Shown here: positions 26,579 through 35,089 of the stretch, piece after piece | Position numbering within the stretch: position 1 is the first letter of the stretch | Layout of the letters: every line of letters starts with the position of its first letter | Assembly (NCBI RefSeq): GCF_005937885.2 | Contig: NZ_CP042176.1 | Coordinates: 1,669,501 to 1,733,500, forward strand | Source: Bradyrhizobium sp. KBS0727 | GTDB lineage: Bacteria; Pseudomonadota; Alphaproteobacteria; Rhizobiales; Xanthobacteraceae | Direction of reading: 5' to 3' | Length of the DNA: 64,000 bases | The notes under the pieces: generated by a model | Seen by the model: the letters and a program-made list of their open reading frames with translations, nothing else | Told to the model about the DNA's origin: nothing | Database searches by the model: none | Made by a program: the position numbers and the translations under genes

Positions 26579-26920
26579 ATGTCGAACTCCCCAATGGCTT
26601 TCGATCCGATTGGCACCGTGGTGGATTGGATTGACGCCTGCCGGCAGCGCAGTCTCGCGGCACTTGTTGATCTCTATGACGAAGCCGCCAAAGTCGATTG
26701 TTGCGAGGGCGGCAGCTTTCGCGGCAAATCCGGCGTGGAGCGCTACTGGCTTCCCAAGTTGAAGAAGCCCGTGCCGGGCGCGTTTGCGGTCGATGCGTTG
26801 TTGCCCGAGGCCGGAGGCGTGTCACTCGATTACAGGGATTACGACGGCAGGCCGGTTCGTACCCATTTCCGTTTCAGCGAAACCGGAAAAATCATCAGCA
26901 CCGCCTGCGCGCCGACCTAA
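26579..26920 (+). CDS. SnoaL/NTF2-like small protein
   Basis: 113 residues with a strong AGGAGGTGG Shine-Dalgarno. The pattern of WIDACRQRSLAALVDLYDEAA, then GKSGVERYW, then FRFSETGKI fits the cone-shaped NTF2/SnoaL fold. Such proteins are ligand-binding or small isomerase-like, but no catalytic pair can be assigned here. It sits alone between divergent and convergent secreted proteins. Confidence 0.72.
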   Translation: MSNSPMAFDPIGTVVDWIDACRQRSLAALVDLYDEAAKVDCCEGGSFRGKSGVERYWLPKLKKPVPGAFAVDALLPEAGGVSLDYRDYDGRPVRTHFRFSETGKIISTACAPT

Positions 26921-26971
26921 CCACACGGCAAGAATCTCGCGTCGCCACCGCGAACGCGGAACCGAGGCGCG

Positions 26972-27250
26972 TCAGCGGCAGACCTGCTCCCACGCGCACT
27001 TGCCCGAGGTGTCGCAAACCTGGGCCTGTTTGCACTGTGACCCATCCAGCGGCATCACGTTCGGCGGAATGACGGGAGCGACCGATGGCTTTGGAGGCCG
27101 ACACACCGTCGGCGGGCAGATTTTCGGCGGGTTGACGCCGTCATCGCACAGCGGCTGCATTTGCCCGTCGACGCACTGGCAGGTGCAGGCCGCATTGGCA
27201 GCGCTGCCGCCGATCAACAAGAGTGTGAGTGCGAATAGAACCGAGCGCAT
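26972..27250 (-). CDS. Small secreted Cys/Pro-rich protein
   Basis: 92 residues: a signal peptide (MRSVLFALTLLLIGGSAANA), then a short mature chain with ten Cys including CTCQCVDG, VCRPPKPSVAPVIPP and CDTSGKCAWEQVC. The Cys spacing suggests disulfide pairs or metal binding. The start at 27250 is preferred over 27262 because GGGAG lies properly before it. Family not recognised. Confidence 0.7.
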   Translation of the reverse strand: MRSVLFALTLLLIGGSAANAACTCQCVDGQMQPLCDDGVNPPKICPPTVCRPPKPSVAPVIPPNVMPLDGSQCKQAQVCDTSGKCAWEQVCR

Positions 27251-27423
27251 GCGGTCTCCCAAATTTCATCCCGACGCGAGCCGCCATTTCAGTTGCTCCG
27301 TACAATACGTAACACAGGAACCCGCCGTACGCACCCGATGCGTTGTTCTGAATCACGCCACCACAGGAACGTTTCATCGCGCCCTTTGTTTTCGTTGACC
27401 TGCTCACACCGGGAGGACGATAC

Positions 27424-27783
27424 ATGGTTAGGGAAGTACGCGAACAGGGGAATCTGATCGGGAGCGACAAGGTCGAGGGCACCGCGGTCTACGGCGCTGA
27501 TCGCAACAAGATCGGTTCGATCGAGCGCGTCATGATCGACAAGCGGAGCGGCAGGGTGTCTTACGCCGTGCTGTCGTTCGGCGGTTTCCTCGGTATCGGC
27601 GACGATCACTATCCGCTGCCGTGGCAATCGCTCAAGTACGACACCTCGCTCGGCGGCTACGTCACCGGCGTGACCGAAGCGCAGCTCAAGGGCGCGCCGA
27701 AATACGGCAACGACAATGCCTGGAACTGGGCCGACGCGGCCCGCACCCGCGCCATCAACGACTACTATGGCATCGCGATCTGA
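27424..27783 (+). CDS. PRC-barrel domain protein
   Basis: 119 residues dominated by one PRC-barrel: KVEGTAVYGADRNKIGSIER, then a strand-rich stretch YAVLSFGGFLGIGDDHYPLP. Cytoplasmic PRC-barrel proteins of this length are common and often stress-induced in rhizobia. They bind RNA or proteins in other contexts, but this one has no assigned partner. GGGAGGACGATAC precedes the ATG. Confidence 0.85.
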   Translation: MVREVREQGNLIGSDKVEGTAVYGADRNKIGSIERVMIDKRSGRVSYAVLSFGGFLGIGDDHYPLPWQSLKYDTSLGGYVTGVTEAQLKGAPKYGNDNAWNWADAARTRAINDYYGIAI

Positions 27784-27816
27784 TCTCGGTGCGATCTGTC
27801 GACAAACAAACCCGAA

Positions 27817-29037
27817 CTACAATCCTGCCGGGTCCGCCACCGACTCGATCGAGAGCAGCGGCTCGCCGTGAAGCGTGGCCTCGAATGCGCGCAAGCGATT
27901 ATAGATCGAGATCAGATCGACGATGGTGCTCCAGGAAGTGATCAGATACTGAAACGAGGATCGAACCTGCCCGAACGCTCTGATGATCTGGTTCATCGTA
28001 CCAAGCGTGATGGTGCCGGCGACGATGGTGGGCCCCAGCAGGATGTAGGCGAAAACGGCATCAGTTTGCAGGTAAACGAAGCGGCCGATGTTGAAGTACA
28101 GGAAGTTCAAATAAAGCCGGAAATAGTTTCGGCGAATGTTGACGAACAGCTCGTTGAGGGTCGGTGGATCGGCGCGGGCCGTGTCGTCTTCGCCGAGCAC
28201 CAGTTCCTTGCGGTAGGCGGCTTCGACTCGCTGGTTGAAGAATTCGATGCCGGGCAGTCTGATGCCGATCAACGCCAGCAAGCCGGTTCCGAGCACCGAC
28301 CAGAGCACCGCAGCAATGACCAGCGGATAGGGGATGGCGCCGACCAGCGGCAGTTCCGTCACGCTGCTGGAGAGTTTCACAAGCACCGGCAGGAACGCCA
28401 GCAGCGTCATACAGGCACTGATGAGTTCGACCGCGAGACTTTCCATGGTGGTGGCGAATCGCATGGTGTCTTCCTGTACCCGCTGCGAGGCGCCCTCGAT
28501 AGTGCGAAGCCGCGGCCAGTTGGCGATGTAGAACTCGTTCATCGCGGTGCGCCAGCGGAAGATGTAATGGCTGACAAAGAACCGCGTCATCACGACGGCC
28601 ACGATCGCGACCGTGGCGATGGAGGCGAAGGTCGATATGTGGCCGTAGAACTCCCCCAACGTCACCGGCCGCGATTTCGTAAGCGCGGTCTGGACGAGAT
28701 TGTAAAACGGCCCGAACCAGTCGTTGATGACGACGTTGACCTGAACCTGAAAATAGGTGGCGAACAGGATCAACGCCGAGCCGCCGATCGACCAGGTCGC
28801 CCAGGGATGTGGCGCGAACCAGGTCCAGGCCGCGGCGAAGACCGCTACGCTAATCGCAAAATACAGGTCGAACCACAGCGAGCGCGCCGTCCAGAAGCGG
28901 TTGACGCCGATGGGCTCGGGGGCCGACGAGCCGATCAATTCGCCGGCGAAACCGTACCAGAGGGCCACTGCCAGCGCGGTCCACAGGATCGCGGAGATGA
29001 AGAACAGCTTTGGGCGCGGGAAGAATGAAACGAACAT
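27817..29037 (-). CDS. SbmA/BacA-family peptide transporter
   Basis: 406-residue inner-membrane protein with about seven to eight hydrophobic segments, starting [20 protein letters not shown]. The SbmA/BacA domain covers nearly the full length: [50 protein letters not shown] and [14 protein letters not shown] segments are typical. There is no ATP-binding domain, so it is the BacA/SbmA type and not the ABC-fused BclA type. The family imports antimicrobial peptides and bleomycin and, in some rhizobia, is essential to survive plant NCR peptides. Whether this copy is the symbiotic one is unknown. Confidence 0.88.
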   Translation of the reverse strand: MFVSFFPRPKLFFISAILWTALAVALWYGFAGELIGSSAPEPIGVNRFWTARSLWFDLYFAISVAVFAAAWTWFAPHPWATWSIGGSALILFATYFQVQVNVVINDWFGPFYNLVQTALTKSRPVTLGEFYGHISTFASIATVAIVAVVMTRFFVSHYIFRWRTAMNEFYIANWPRLRTIEGASQRVQEDTMRFATTMESLAVELISACMTLLAFLPVLVKLSSSVTELPLVGAIPYPLVIAAVLWSVLGTGLLALIGIRLPGIEFFNQRVEAAYRKELVLGEDDTARADPPTLNELFVNIRRNYFRLYLNFLYFNIGRFVYLQTDAVFAYILLGPTIVAGTITLGTMNQIIRAFGQVRSSFQYLITSWSTIVDLISIYNRLRAFEATLHGEPLLSIESVADPAGL

Positions 29038-29081
29038 TCGATTGTCCTGTCCATGCTAGGAAGATTAGGGGATTAGGCGGC

Positions 29082-30527
29082 TCACAATTCCCGCGCATTC
29101 GAGAACGCGAACGACGATACCCGCCGCGTGTTCTCGTCGAGGATCAGCGTCCGCGTGATCGGCGGCTCGGCGCGCTGGCTGCAGTTCTCGCGTTCGCAGA
29201 GCCGGCAGTTGACGCCGATCGGCGTCCCCTCGGTCTTTTCCAGATCCATTCCCGCGGCGTAGACGAGTTTGGCCGCATGGCGGATTTCGCAACCGAGCCC
29301 GATCGCAAAGCGCGGCTGGGCTTGCGGATGCGGCGCCACCGGGCGGCGCACCGTCTGCGCGATCGAGAAATAGCGGGTGCCGTCCGGCAGTTCGATCACC
29401 TGGCTGAGCAGCCGGTCCGGGGTATCGAAGGTCGAATGCACGTTCCACAACGGGCAGGTGCCGCCGAATTTCGAGAACGGAAAGGTACCGGAAGAGAACC
29501 GCTTGGAGACGTTGCCGGCATTGTCGACGCGCAGCAGGAAGAACGGCACGCCGCGCGCATTCGGCCGCTGCAGAGTGGTCAAGCGATGGCAGACCTGCTC
29601 GAAGCCGGCATTGAAGCGCTGCGCCAGCACGTGCACGTCGTAGCTCAGCGCTTCGGCGGCGGCGTGAAACGCCTGATAGGGCATCATCGCAGCCGCAGCG
29701 AAATAATTCGCCAACGTGATCCGGTAGAGCCGGCGCGGCGTGTCGTCGAGCGGGCCCGCGCGGTTGACGATGGCGTCGATAGCGGCGCTGGATTCGGCAA
29801 GGCCGATCTGCAGCGCGAGCTGAAAGCTACGCCCGGGGCCGTCGACCAGCTCTGAGATCAAGAGTTGCCGGCGATGACGGTCGAACCGTCGCAACGTCTC
29901 GCGCATCACGTCAACCGGCATGATGCGGGTCACGATCGAGTGCTTTTCGCGCAGGCGCGCTGTCAGCGCGGCGAACAGGCCTTCCGCCGGCACGTTGAGT
30001 TCGTCGCGGAGGTTTTCCGCGGCGGTCTCAAGCTCGGGGAAATAGTTGCGGTTGGCCTCGATCAGGTCGCGCACGCGCTCGATCGGGTTGGCTTCGAATC
30101 TGGAGCCCTCGTCACGGTCGGCCATTTGCGCCGCGACCAGTGTCTCGCCGCGGCGGGCTTCGGTATAGGCGGCGTAGAGCCGCTGCAGCGAATGGGTCAC
30201 GCCGGGGCAGAGTTCGGCGAGGTCGCGCAGTTCCTGCTTCGGCAGGTCGATCTGGCGGAACAGCGGATCGGAGAAGATTTCGTTCAGCTCGGCAAAGAAG
30301 CGATCCTCGTCGGCGGTGGCGAGATCGCGCAGATCGAGGTCGTAGGTCTCGGCCAACCGCAGCAGGATCTGCGCCGTCACCGGGCGCTGGTTGCGCTCGA
30401 TCAGGTTGATATAGCTCGGAGAAATGCCCAGCCCCTCGGCGATCTGGGTTTGCGACAGGCCAAGCTGCTGGCGGATTCGCCGGAATCGCGGCCCGACAAA
30501 CAGCTTCTTTCCGGAATCAGCAGGCAT
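29082..30527 (-). CDS. XRE-type regulator with DUF955/DUF2083 domains (ScfR/RamB-like)
   Basis: 481 residues. The N-terminal helix-turn-helix reads RRIRQQLGLSQTQIAEGLG then PSYINLIERNQRPV. The central ImmA/IrrE-like region (FHAAAEALSYDVHVLAQRF, FEQVCHRLTTLQRP) lacks an HExxH metal site. The C-terminal DUF2083 has conserved Cys (CRLCERENCSQRAEPP). Relatives sense short-chain acyl-CoA or carbon state and control glyoxylate/propionate/acyl-CoA genes. The start at 30527 follows CAGGAAAG. A perfect inverted repeat 17 bp upstream is probably its own operator. Confidence 0.88.
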   Translation of the reverse strand: MPADSGKKLFVGPRFRRIRQQLGLSQTQIAEGLGISPSYINLIERNQRPVTAQILLRLAETYDLDLRDLATADEDRFFAELNEIFSDPLFRQIDLPKQELRDLAELCPGVTHSLQRLYAAYTEARRGETLVAAQMADRDEGSRFEANPIERVRDLIEANRNYFPELETAAENLRDELNVPAEGLFAALTARLREKHSIVTRIMPVDVMRETLRRFDRHRRQLLISELVDGPGRSFQLALQIGLAESSAAIDAIVNRAGPLDDTPRRLYRITLANYFAAAAMMPYQAFHAAAEALSYDVHVLAQRFNAGFEQVCHRLTTLQRPNARGVPFFLLRVDNAGNVSKRFSSGTFPFSKFGGTCPLWNVHSTFDTPDRLLSQVIELPDGTRYFSIAQTVRRPVAPHPQAQPRFAIGLGCEIRHAAKLVYAAGMDLEKTEGTPIGVNCRLCERENCSQRAEPPITRTLILDENTRRVSSFAFSNAREL

Positions 30528-30543
30528 GGCAGCTTTCCTGACC

Positions 30544-30569
30544 CATTTTGTGACTAACTTTACAAAATG
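30544..30569. promoter_or_regulatory. Perfect interrupted palindrome upstream of the XRE regulator
   Basis: CATTTTGT (30544-30551) and ACAAAATG (30562-30569) are exact inverted repeats with a 10-bp spacer, so the arms are about two helical turns apart centre to centre. The surroundings are AT-rich for this genome. The location between the divergent regulator and the DUF4170 gene suggests autoregulation. Confidence 0.65.
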
Positions 30570-30726
30570 ACATTTATTACAAGTATGGATGTTACACAAC
30601 ATCACCATTCAAATACAAGGGGACTGTACCAAATTAGCTTTCCGGCGTTTAGTTCACAGTACGTTTCGCAACGCATTGTCACGAATGTCGATTGCAGCCG
30701 GGTAAGCGGAACAACAGGAGACGACC

Positions 30727-30933
30727 ATGACGAAGAGCAATTTCTGGGTGATCGGCGGCGAGTTCGGATCGATGAACTTCCACAAGCTCGTGGAAGGCTC
30801 GGCCCAGGTGCAGGGTCCGTTCAAGACCCGCAAGGAAGCCGAGGACGCCTGGCGTACGGTTTCTGAAGAGAACCGTCACAAGGCCGGCGTACGCTTTTCG
30901 ATCGTGGAAGAGCCCTCGCGCGTCTCGGCCTGA
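30727..30933 (+). CDS. DUF4170 family protein
   Basis: 68-residue protein beginning MTKSNFWVIGGEFGSMNFHK, which matches the DUF4170 start (FWVIGGE). AGGAGACGACC precedes the ATG. This tiny cytoplasmic family is widespread in alphaproteobacteria with no known role. It is divergent from the XRE regulator and followed by a hairpin. Confidence 0.82.
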   Translation: MTKSNFWVIGGEFGSMNFHKLVEGSAQVQGPFKTRKEAEDAWRTVSEENRHKAGVRFSIVEEPSRVSA

Positions 30934-30976
30934 TCGGCCGGCTGCTCATAACATTTAGGGAAACGCCAGGAACAGG

Positions 30977-31012
30977 CGGCCCCATCCGGATTTTCCGGGT
31001 GGGGCCGTCTTG
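30977..31012 (+). terminator. Terminator-like hairpin after the DUF4170 gene
   Basis: CGGCCCCATCCGGA and TCCGGGTGGGGCCG form a 14-bp stem with one wobble or mismatch around a TTT loop, followed by TCTTG. The T-tract is weak. Confidence 0.6.
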
Positions 31013-31180
31013 CGATTTGCAGACGCGCCGAACGATTGTCTCCCTCGCCTCGCCGGGCCGGCTCAGTGAGTCTCGATGCCGATGAACGCGTAAGTCATTG
31101 AAAATGAAAGACCTTTGCGCAGGTTGCGGTTGCTGCTAGGTTAACCGGGCCCACCCCTTCAGGACAAAGGCGGCTTGCAG

Positions 31181-31738
31181 ATGTCAGACGCGCACAACAC
31201 CGGCAACGAGGCCCGCGAAACGCGACCGACGCGGCTGCGCGACGCGTTGCGCCAGGCCCGGATCGAGGCCGCCGATCGCACCGGCGTGGTCGTCGAACTG
31301 CGCGATGCCGAAGTCGCGCGGCTCGAGATTCTGAACGAGGCGCTCGATCCGCTGTTTGCCCAGGTGCCGGAGCAGGTCGACCTGTTCGACCGCGGCGTCA
31401 GCCAGGGCGAAACGCCGCGGCTGTGGATCGACGTGGTCGCCCATGTCGTGATGGGCCGCGACAAGCGGATCTACCGCTTCGTGCAGGACACCAGGTTCGG
31501 CCGCATCGTTCTCGCCGAATCGCATGACGTGCCCGTCATCGTCGATGCCGTCACCGGCTATGTCGCGCGCCGCATGATCGAGCGCGAGCATGCGATGGTG
31601 GCAACGCCGCTGGCCGAGCCGGTGGTGGAAGAGAAGCCGCGCCGCCGCGGTGGCTTCTGGACCTTCGTGCTCGGCTTCCTCGCCGGCGCGATCGCGCTGT
31701 TCGCGCTGGCGCTGTTCGCGAGTCTGAAGAATCTCTAG
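31181..31738 (+). CDS. Hypothetical protein with C-terminal membrane anchor
   Basis: 185 residues. The first 125 are soluble and mixed alpha/beta, containing RLWIDVVAHVVMGRDKRIYR and RIVLAESHDVP. A basic linker KPRRRGG then leads into a single C-terminal transmembrane helix (WTFVLGFLAGAIALFALALF), so the protein is tail-anchored with the soluble part probably cytoplasmic. No family recognised. Its TAG stop overlaps the stop of the opposite-strand metallophosphoesterase. Confidence 0.75.
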   Translation: MSDAHNTGNEARETRPTRLRDALRQARIEAADRTGVVVELRDAEVARLEILNEALDPLFAQVPEQVDLFDRGVSQGETPRLWIDVVAHVVMGRDKRIYRFVQDTRFGRIVLAESHDVPVIVDAVTGYVARRMIEREHAMVATPLAEPVVEEKPRRRGGFWTFVLGFLAGAIALFALALFASLKNL

Positions 31739-32622
31739 ATCAACTGCGTCCGTCTGATTTCCTGCACGCGCAGGCTGGCGTCGATGCCGCGCACGGTCTG
31801 CACGCAGCGCCATTGATTGCCGTCGCGTTCGATCGAGAACAGATTATACGCCGCCGCCGGATAATGCCGGTGCGCCAGCGCCGAGGCCGACGGCACGCCG
31901 ATCGCCGGGATTTGTTTGTCGGTGCCTTCGATCCACATCGTCGAATGGATGTGGTCGTGTCCATGCAGGATCAGATCGACGCCACGCGCCTTCAGCACCG
32001 CGCGTAAGCCACCCGAGTCGGTCAGCCGCTTCATGCGGGATTTCGAGTGCAGGGGATGATGCACCAGCAACACCCGGAAGGCGTCCTCGGTCGACAATTG
32101 TGCCAGATGACGGTCGAGCGTGTCGAGCTGCCTGCGGCCGAGCCTGCCCGTCGCCATCAGCGGCGGCGTCGGCACCGCCGAGGACATGCCGATCAGCGCC
32201 AGCGGGCCGCGGCGTCGCAGGAAGGGAAACGCTTCGCCTTCGGTCCCGGCGTCGCCGCGCAGATAGTCAGCGAAGGTGCCGGCGAAACGGTGCCGCGTGG
32301 CGCGGACATAGGCGTCGTGATTGCCGGGAATGACGGTGACATGCTGCGGTTGGCCTACGCTCTCGAGCCAGGCCTGCGCCGGGTCGAACTCTGCCTCCAG
32401 CGCCAGATTGACGAGATCGCCGGTCACGGCGATATGGTCCGGCCGCTGCGCCTGCATGTCGGCGACCAGCGCATCCAGCACCTCGCGGCGATGATATTTG
32501 TGGCGGTTGCGGGTCCAGTTGAGATAACCGAGCGCGCGCTTGCCCGCGAGGTCGCGCAGCCGGGCCGCCGGCAATGGCGGCAGATGCGGGTCCGACAGAT
32601 GCGCCAGCGTGAAGGCTGTCAT
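31735..32622 (-). CDS. Metallophosphoesterase
   Basis: 295-residue calcineurin-like phosphoesterase. The metal-binding motifs are complete: LAHLSDPHL (D-x-H), AVTGDLVN (GDxxx), VIPGNHD (GNHD), LLVHHPLH and LHGHDHIH (GHxH). The fold matches cyclic-nucleotide or general phosphodiesterases of the 3',5'-cAMP phosphodiesterase-like group. The start at 32622 places the first motif within ten residues, as usual. The stop codon shares CTAG with the convergent gene. Confidence 0.9.
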   Translation of the reverse strand: MTAFTLAHLSDPHLPPLPAARLRDLAGKRALGYLNWTRNRHKYHRREVLDALVADMQAQRPDHIAVTGDLVNLALEAEFDPAQAWLESVGQPQHVTVIPGNHDAYVRATRHRFAGTFADYLRGDAGTEGEAFPFLRRRGPLALIGMSSAVPTPPLMATGRLGRRQLDTLDRHLAQLSTEDAFRVLLVHHPLHSKSRMKRLTDSGGLRAVLKARGVDLILHGHDHIHSTMWIEGTDKQIPAIGVPSASALAHRHYPAAAYNLFSIERDGNQWRCVQTVRGIDASLRVQEIRRTQLI

Positions 32623-32716
32623 AGGCGTTCTGCCGGATGGCCCGTGATATGAAGCTGTCGCGCGATCATGCCGCGATATAAGGATCAAACATGATCTCTG
32701 TCCATCCGGGGGATTT

Positions 32717-33205
32717 GTGACCGCTCTGCAAACCTTGCGAAAGCGCCTCGAGCCGCAATTGCGGCAGGTGTTCCATCTCTACTGGCGGATTGCCCGCGGC
32801 ATGACGCTGGGCGTGCGCGGTGTCGTGCTGGATGCCGATGACCGGGTATTCCTCGTCCGTCACAGTTATGTCTCCGGCTGGCATCTGCCGGGCGGCGGGG
32901 TCGAGGTCGGCGAGAGCTTTCTCGAGGCGCTGCGGCGCGAGCTGATCGAGGAGGGGCGGATCGAACTGGTCGGCGAGCCGGCCCTGCATGGCCTGTTCTT
33001 CAACCGCCACGTGTCCCGCCGCGACCATGTCGCGGTCTATGTGGTGAGGCAATTCCGGCAGGACCGGCTGCCGGAGCCGAACCACGAGATCGTCGAGTGC
33101 GGATTCTATGACGCAAGCGCGCTGCCGTCGGACACCACCACGGGCACACGGATGCGGATCGCGGAAGTGCTCGACGGCGTGGCGCCGGTTTCGACGTGGC
33201 GATGA
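32717..33205 (+). CDS. NUDIX hydrolase
   Basis: 162 residues. The NUDIX box is complete: GGGVEVGESFLEALRRELIE followed by EG, with the metal-binding Glu residues in RELIEEG. An N-terminal basic helix (RKRLEPQLRQVFHLYWRIAR) precedes the domain and may contact a membrane or nucleic acid. The GTG start follows GGGGGA. The substrate (a nucleoside diphosphate derivative) cannot be read from the sequence. Confidence 0.87.
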   Translation: MTALQTLRKRLEPQLRQVFHLYWRIARGMTLGVRGVVLDADDRVFLVRHSYVSGWHLPGGGVEVGESFLEALRRELIEEGRIELVGEPALHGLFFNRHVSRRDHVAVYVVRQFRQDRLPEPNHEIVECGFYDASALPSDTTTGTRMRIAEVLDGVAPVSTWR

Positions 33206-33344
33206 GCGCCCGTTACCGACTGCTGTTCGCGACGCTCGACCGGCGCGGCCAACCGGCCGCGGATAACATCGCCTTCCCGCAACCGGCCAAAGCCCGATTG
33301 GGGTATAAACGCCGCATGGACAGACGTGATTCGGCGGGCCTGCG

Positions 33345-34277
33345 ATGACGACACCAGCGTTGCGGGTTGCGGTTCTGGTGCCCTGCTTCAACGAGGAAGC
33401 TGCGGTTGCGACCGTGGTCGCCGACTTTCGAAAAGCCCTGCCGGCGGCCGAGATCTTCGTCTACGACAACAATTCAAAGGACCGTACGATCGAGATCGCG
33501 CGCGCGGCCGGCGCCGTGGTGCGCAGCGAGCGCCGCCAGGGCAAGGGCCACGTGGTCCGGCGCATGTTCGCCGATGTCGACGCCGACATCTACGTGCTGG
33601 TCGATGGCGACGCCACCTATGACGCCCCGAGCGCCCCGCGCATGATCGATCGCCTGGTCAACGATCACCTCGACATGGTGGTGGGCTTTCGCGTCGATCA
33701 GTCGGTCGCCGCCTACCGGCCCGGCCACCGCACCGGCAACTGGATGCTGACCAGCTTCCTCGCGACGGTGTTCGGCCAGGCCTTCAGGGACATCCTGTCC
33801 GGTTACCGCGTATTCTCGCGCCGCTTCGTCAAATCCTTTCCGGTGCTGTCTGACGGCTTCGAGATCGAAACCGAACTCAGCGTGCACGCGCTCGAACTGG
33901 CGTTGCCGGCAGCCGAAATCGAGACGCCGTATTATGCGAGGCCGGAAGGTTCGGTCAGCAAGCTCAACACCTGGCGCGACGGTTTCCGGATTCTCGGCAC
34001 CATCCTGAAACTGTACCGGTCGGAAAAGCCGCTGCGATTCTTCACCGTGATCGGCATCTTCCTGATGCTGGTCTCGATCGGGCTCGCGATCCCCGTCATC
34101 GTTACCTATCTCGAGGTGGGCCTGGTGCCGCGGCTGCCGACCGCGGTGCTGTCGATGGGCTTGATGATCCTGGCGGTGCTGTCGGTCTCGTCGGGGCTGG
34201 TGCTGGACACGGTGACGCGCGGCCGTCGCGAAATGAAGCTCCTGGCTTATTTGTCCCAACCCGCCATCAAGGATTAA
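33345..34277 (+). CDS. Family 2 glycosyltransferase with two C-terminal membrane helices
   Basis: 310 residues. The GT-A domain shows VAVLVPCFNEEAAV, VYDNNSKDRT and the metal-binding DGDATYD (DxD type). ILSGYRVFSRRFVKSFP and DGFEIETELSVHAL follow. Two hydrophobic segments at the end (FTVIGIFLMLVSIGLAIPVI and AVLSMGLMILAVLSVSSGLV) anchor it to the inner membrane. The architecture resembles dolichol/polyprenyl-phosphate sugar transferases such as DPM1/ArnC-like enzymes. Acceptor and sugar unknown. Confidence 0.87.
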   Translation: MTTPALRVAVLVPCFNEEAAVATVVADFRKALPAAEIFVYDNNSKDRTIEIARAAGAVVRSERRQGKGHVVRRMFADVDADIYVLVDGDATYDAPSAPRMIDRLVNDHLDMVVGFRVDQSVAAYRPGHRTGNWMLTSFLATVFGQAFRDILSGYRVFSRRFVKSFPVLSDGFEIETELSVHALELALPAAEIETPYYARPEGSVSKLNTWRDGFRILGTILKLYRSEKPLRFFTVIGIFLMLVSIGLAIPVIVTYLEVGLVPRLPTAVLSMGLMILAVLSVSSGLVLDTVTRGRREMKLLAYLSQPAIKD

Positions 34278-34315
34278 GGCAAACAGGGATTAAGCAACGC
34301 GGAATTTGGCGGACA

Positions 34316-34418
34316 TAGCGTTTTCGAGCGAAGTGGATGCCGGTTCGCGTGAAGAAAACGCGTCAAAATATTAACGGGAGAGCGTAGGTTCTGATTTTAA
34401 TCAGAACCTACGCTCTCC
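34316..34418 (+). repeat. Full type D repeat: two-hairpin element
   Basis: The first hairpin is GCGTTTTC (34318-34325) with GAAAACGC (34354-34361), near-identical to the copy inside glpS. The second is a perfect 20-bp stem (34377-34396 with 34399-34418) with a TT loop. Its apex is CTGATT-TT-AATCAG and its outer ends are GGAGAGCG/CGCTCTCC. The second stem could work as a bidirectional terminator between the glycosyltransferase and GNAT genes. I associate this combination with Bradyrhizobium intergenic repeats, from general knowledge only. Confidence 0.75.
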
Positions 34419-34462
34419 GCCGATGGACCGCGCCGCCGCCAGATGCTATCCCGCGCCTCATC

Positions 34463-34975
34463 ATGAGCGAACTCTCCGTTACCATCCTGGCCGAAACCCC
34501 AAAGGACGCGCAGGCGATCGAGCGCTTGCACGAACGCACCTTCGGGCCTGGCCGTTTTGTGCTCAGCGCCTACCGCCTGCGCGAACACGTCGACCATCTG
34601 CTCGATCTGTCGTTCACAGCGCGGATCGGCACGCTGATGGTCGGCTCGGTGCGCCAGTTGCCGATCTGCATCGGCGATACGCCGGCCTTGATGCTCGGGC
34701 CGTTGACGGTCGAGCCGCCGTTCCGCAGCCGCGGCGTCGGGCGTATGCTGCTCGATCGTTCGCTAAGGGACGCCAAGGCCAAGGGACATCGCCTGGTGAT
34801 CCTGGTCGGCGACGAAGCCTATTACAGCCGCGTCGGCTTCAAGCCCGTGCCGAAGGGACGGGCGACGATGCCAGGCCCGGTCGACTACAGCCGCCTGCTG
34901 GTCGCCGAACTGGTCGAGGGCGCCTTCAATGATGTGTCGGGCCCGATCCAGCCCGACTGGAGCAAGGCAAGATAG
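34463..34975 (+). CDS. GNAT family N-acetyltransferase (YhbS-like)
   Basis: 170 residues. The acetyl-CoA-binding region is LGPLTVEPPFRSRGVGRMLL, with the R-x-x-G-x-G/A motif in RSRGVGRML. VILVGDEAYYSRVGFKP follows, as in YhbS-type acetyltransferases. Substrate not evident. The ATG is chosen as the first in-frame start after the strong hairpin. Confidence 0.85.
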   Translation: MSELSVTILAETPKDAQAIERLHERTFGPGRFVLSAYRLREHVDHLLDLSFTARIGTLMVGSVRQLPICIGDTPALMLGPLTVEPPFRSRGVGRMLLDRSLRDAKAKGHRLVILVGDEAYYSRVGFKPVPKGRATMPGPVDYSRLLVAELVEGAFNDVSGPIQPDWSKAR

Positions 34976-34995
34976 CGGCGCGTCATCCGCAGCCC

Positions 34996-35083
34996 GTAGC
35001 CCGCATGAGCGCAGCGATATGCGGGTGCAGCACGATAAGCAACTGCCGTCAGCCCCGGATATCGCTGCGCTCATCCGGGCTAC
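34996..35083. repeat. Long near-perfect inverted repeat, type E
   Basis: Outer arms GTAGCCCGCATGAGCGCAGC (34996 on) and GCTGCGCTCATCCGGGCTAC (to 35083) continue inward for about 30 nt each with about two mismatches. The loop is about 27 nt. It lies right after the GNAT gene and could form a very stable hairpin. Confidence 0.75.
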
Positions 35084-35089
35084 GAATTC

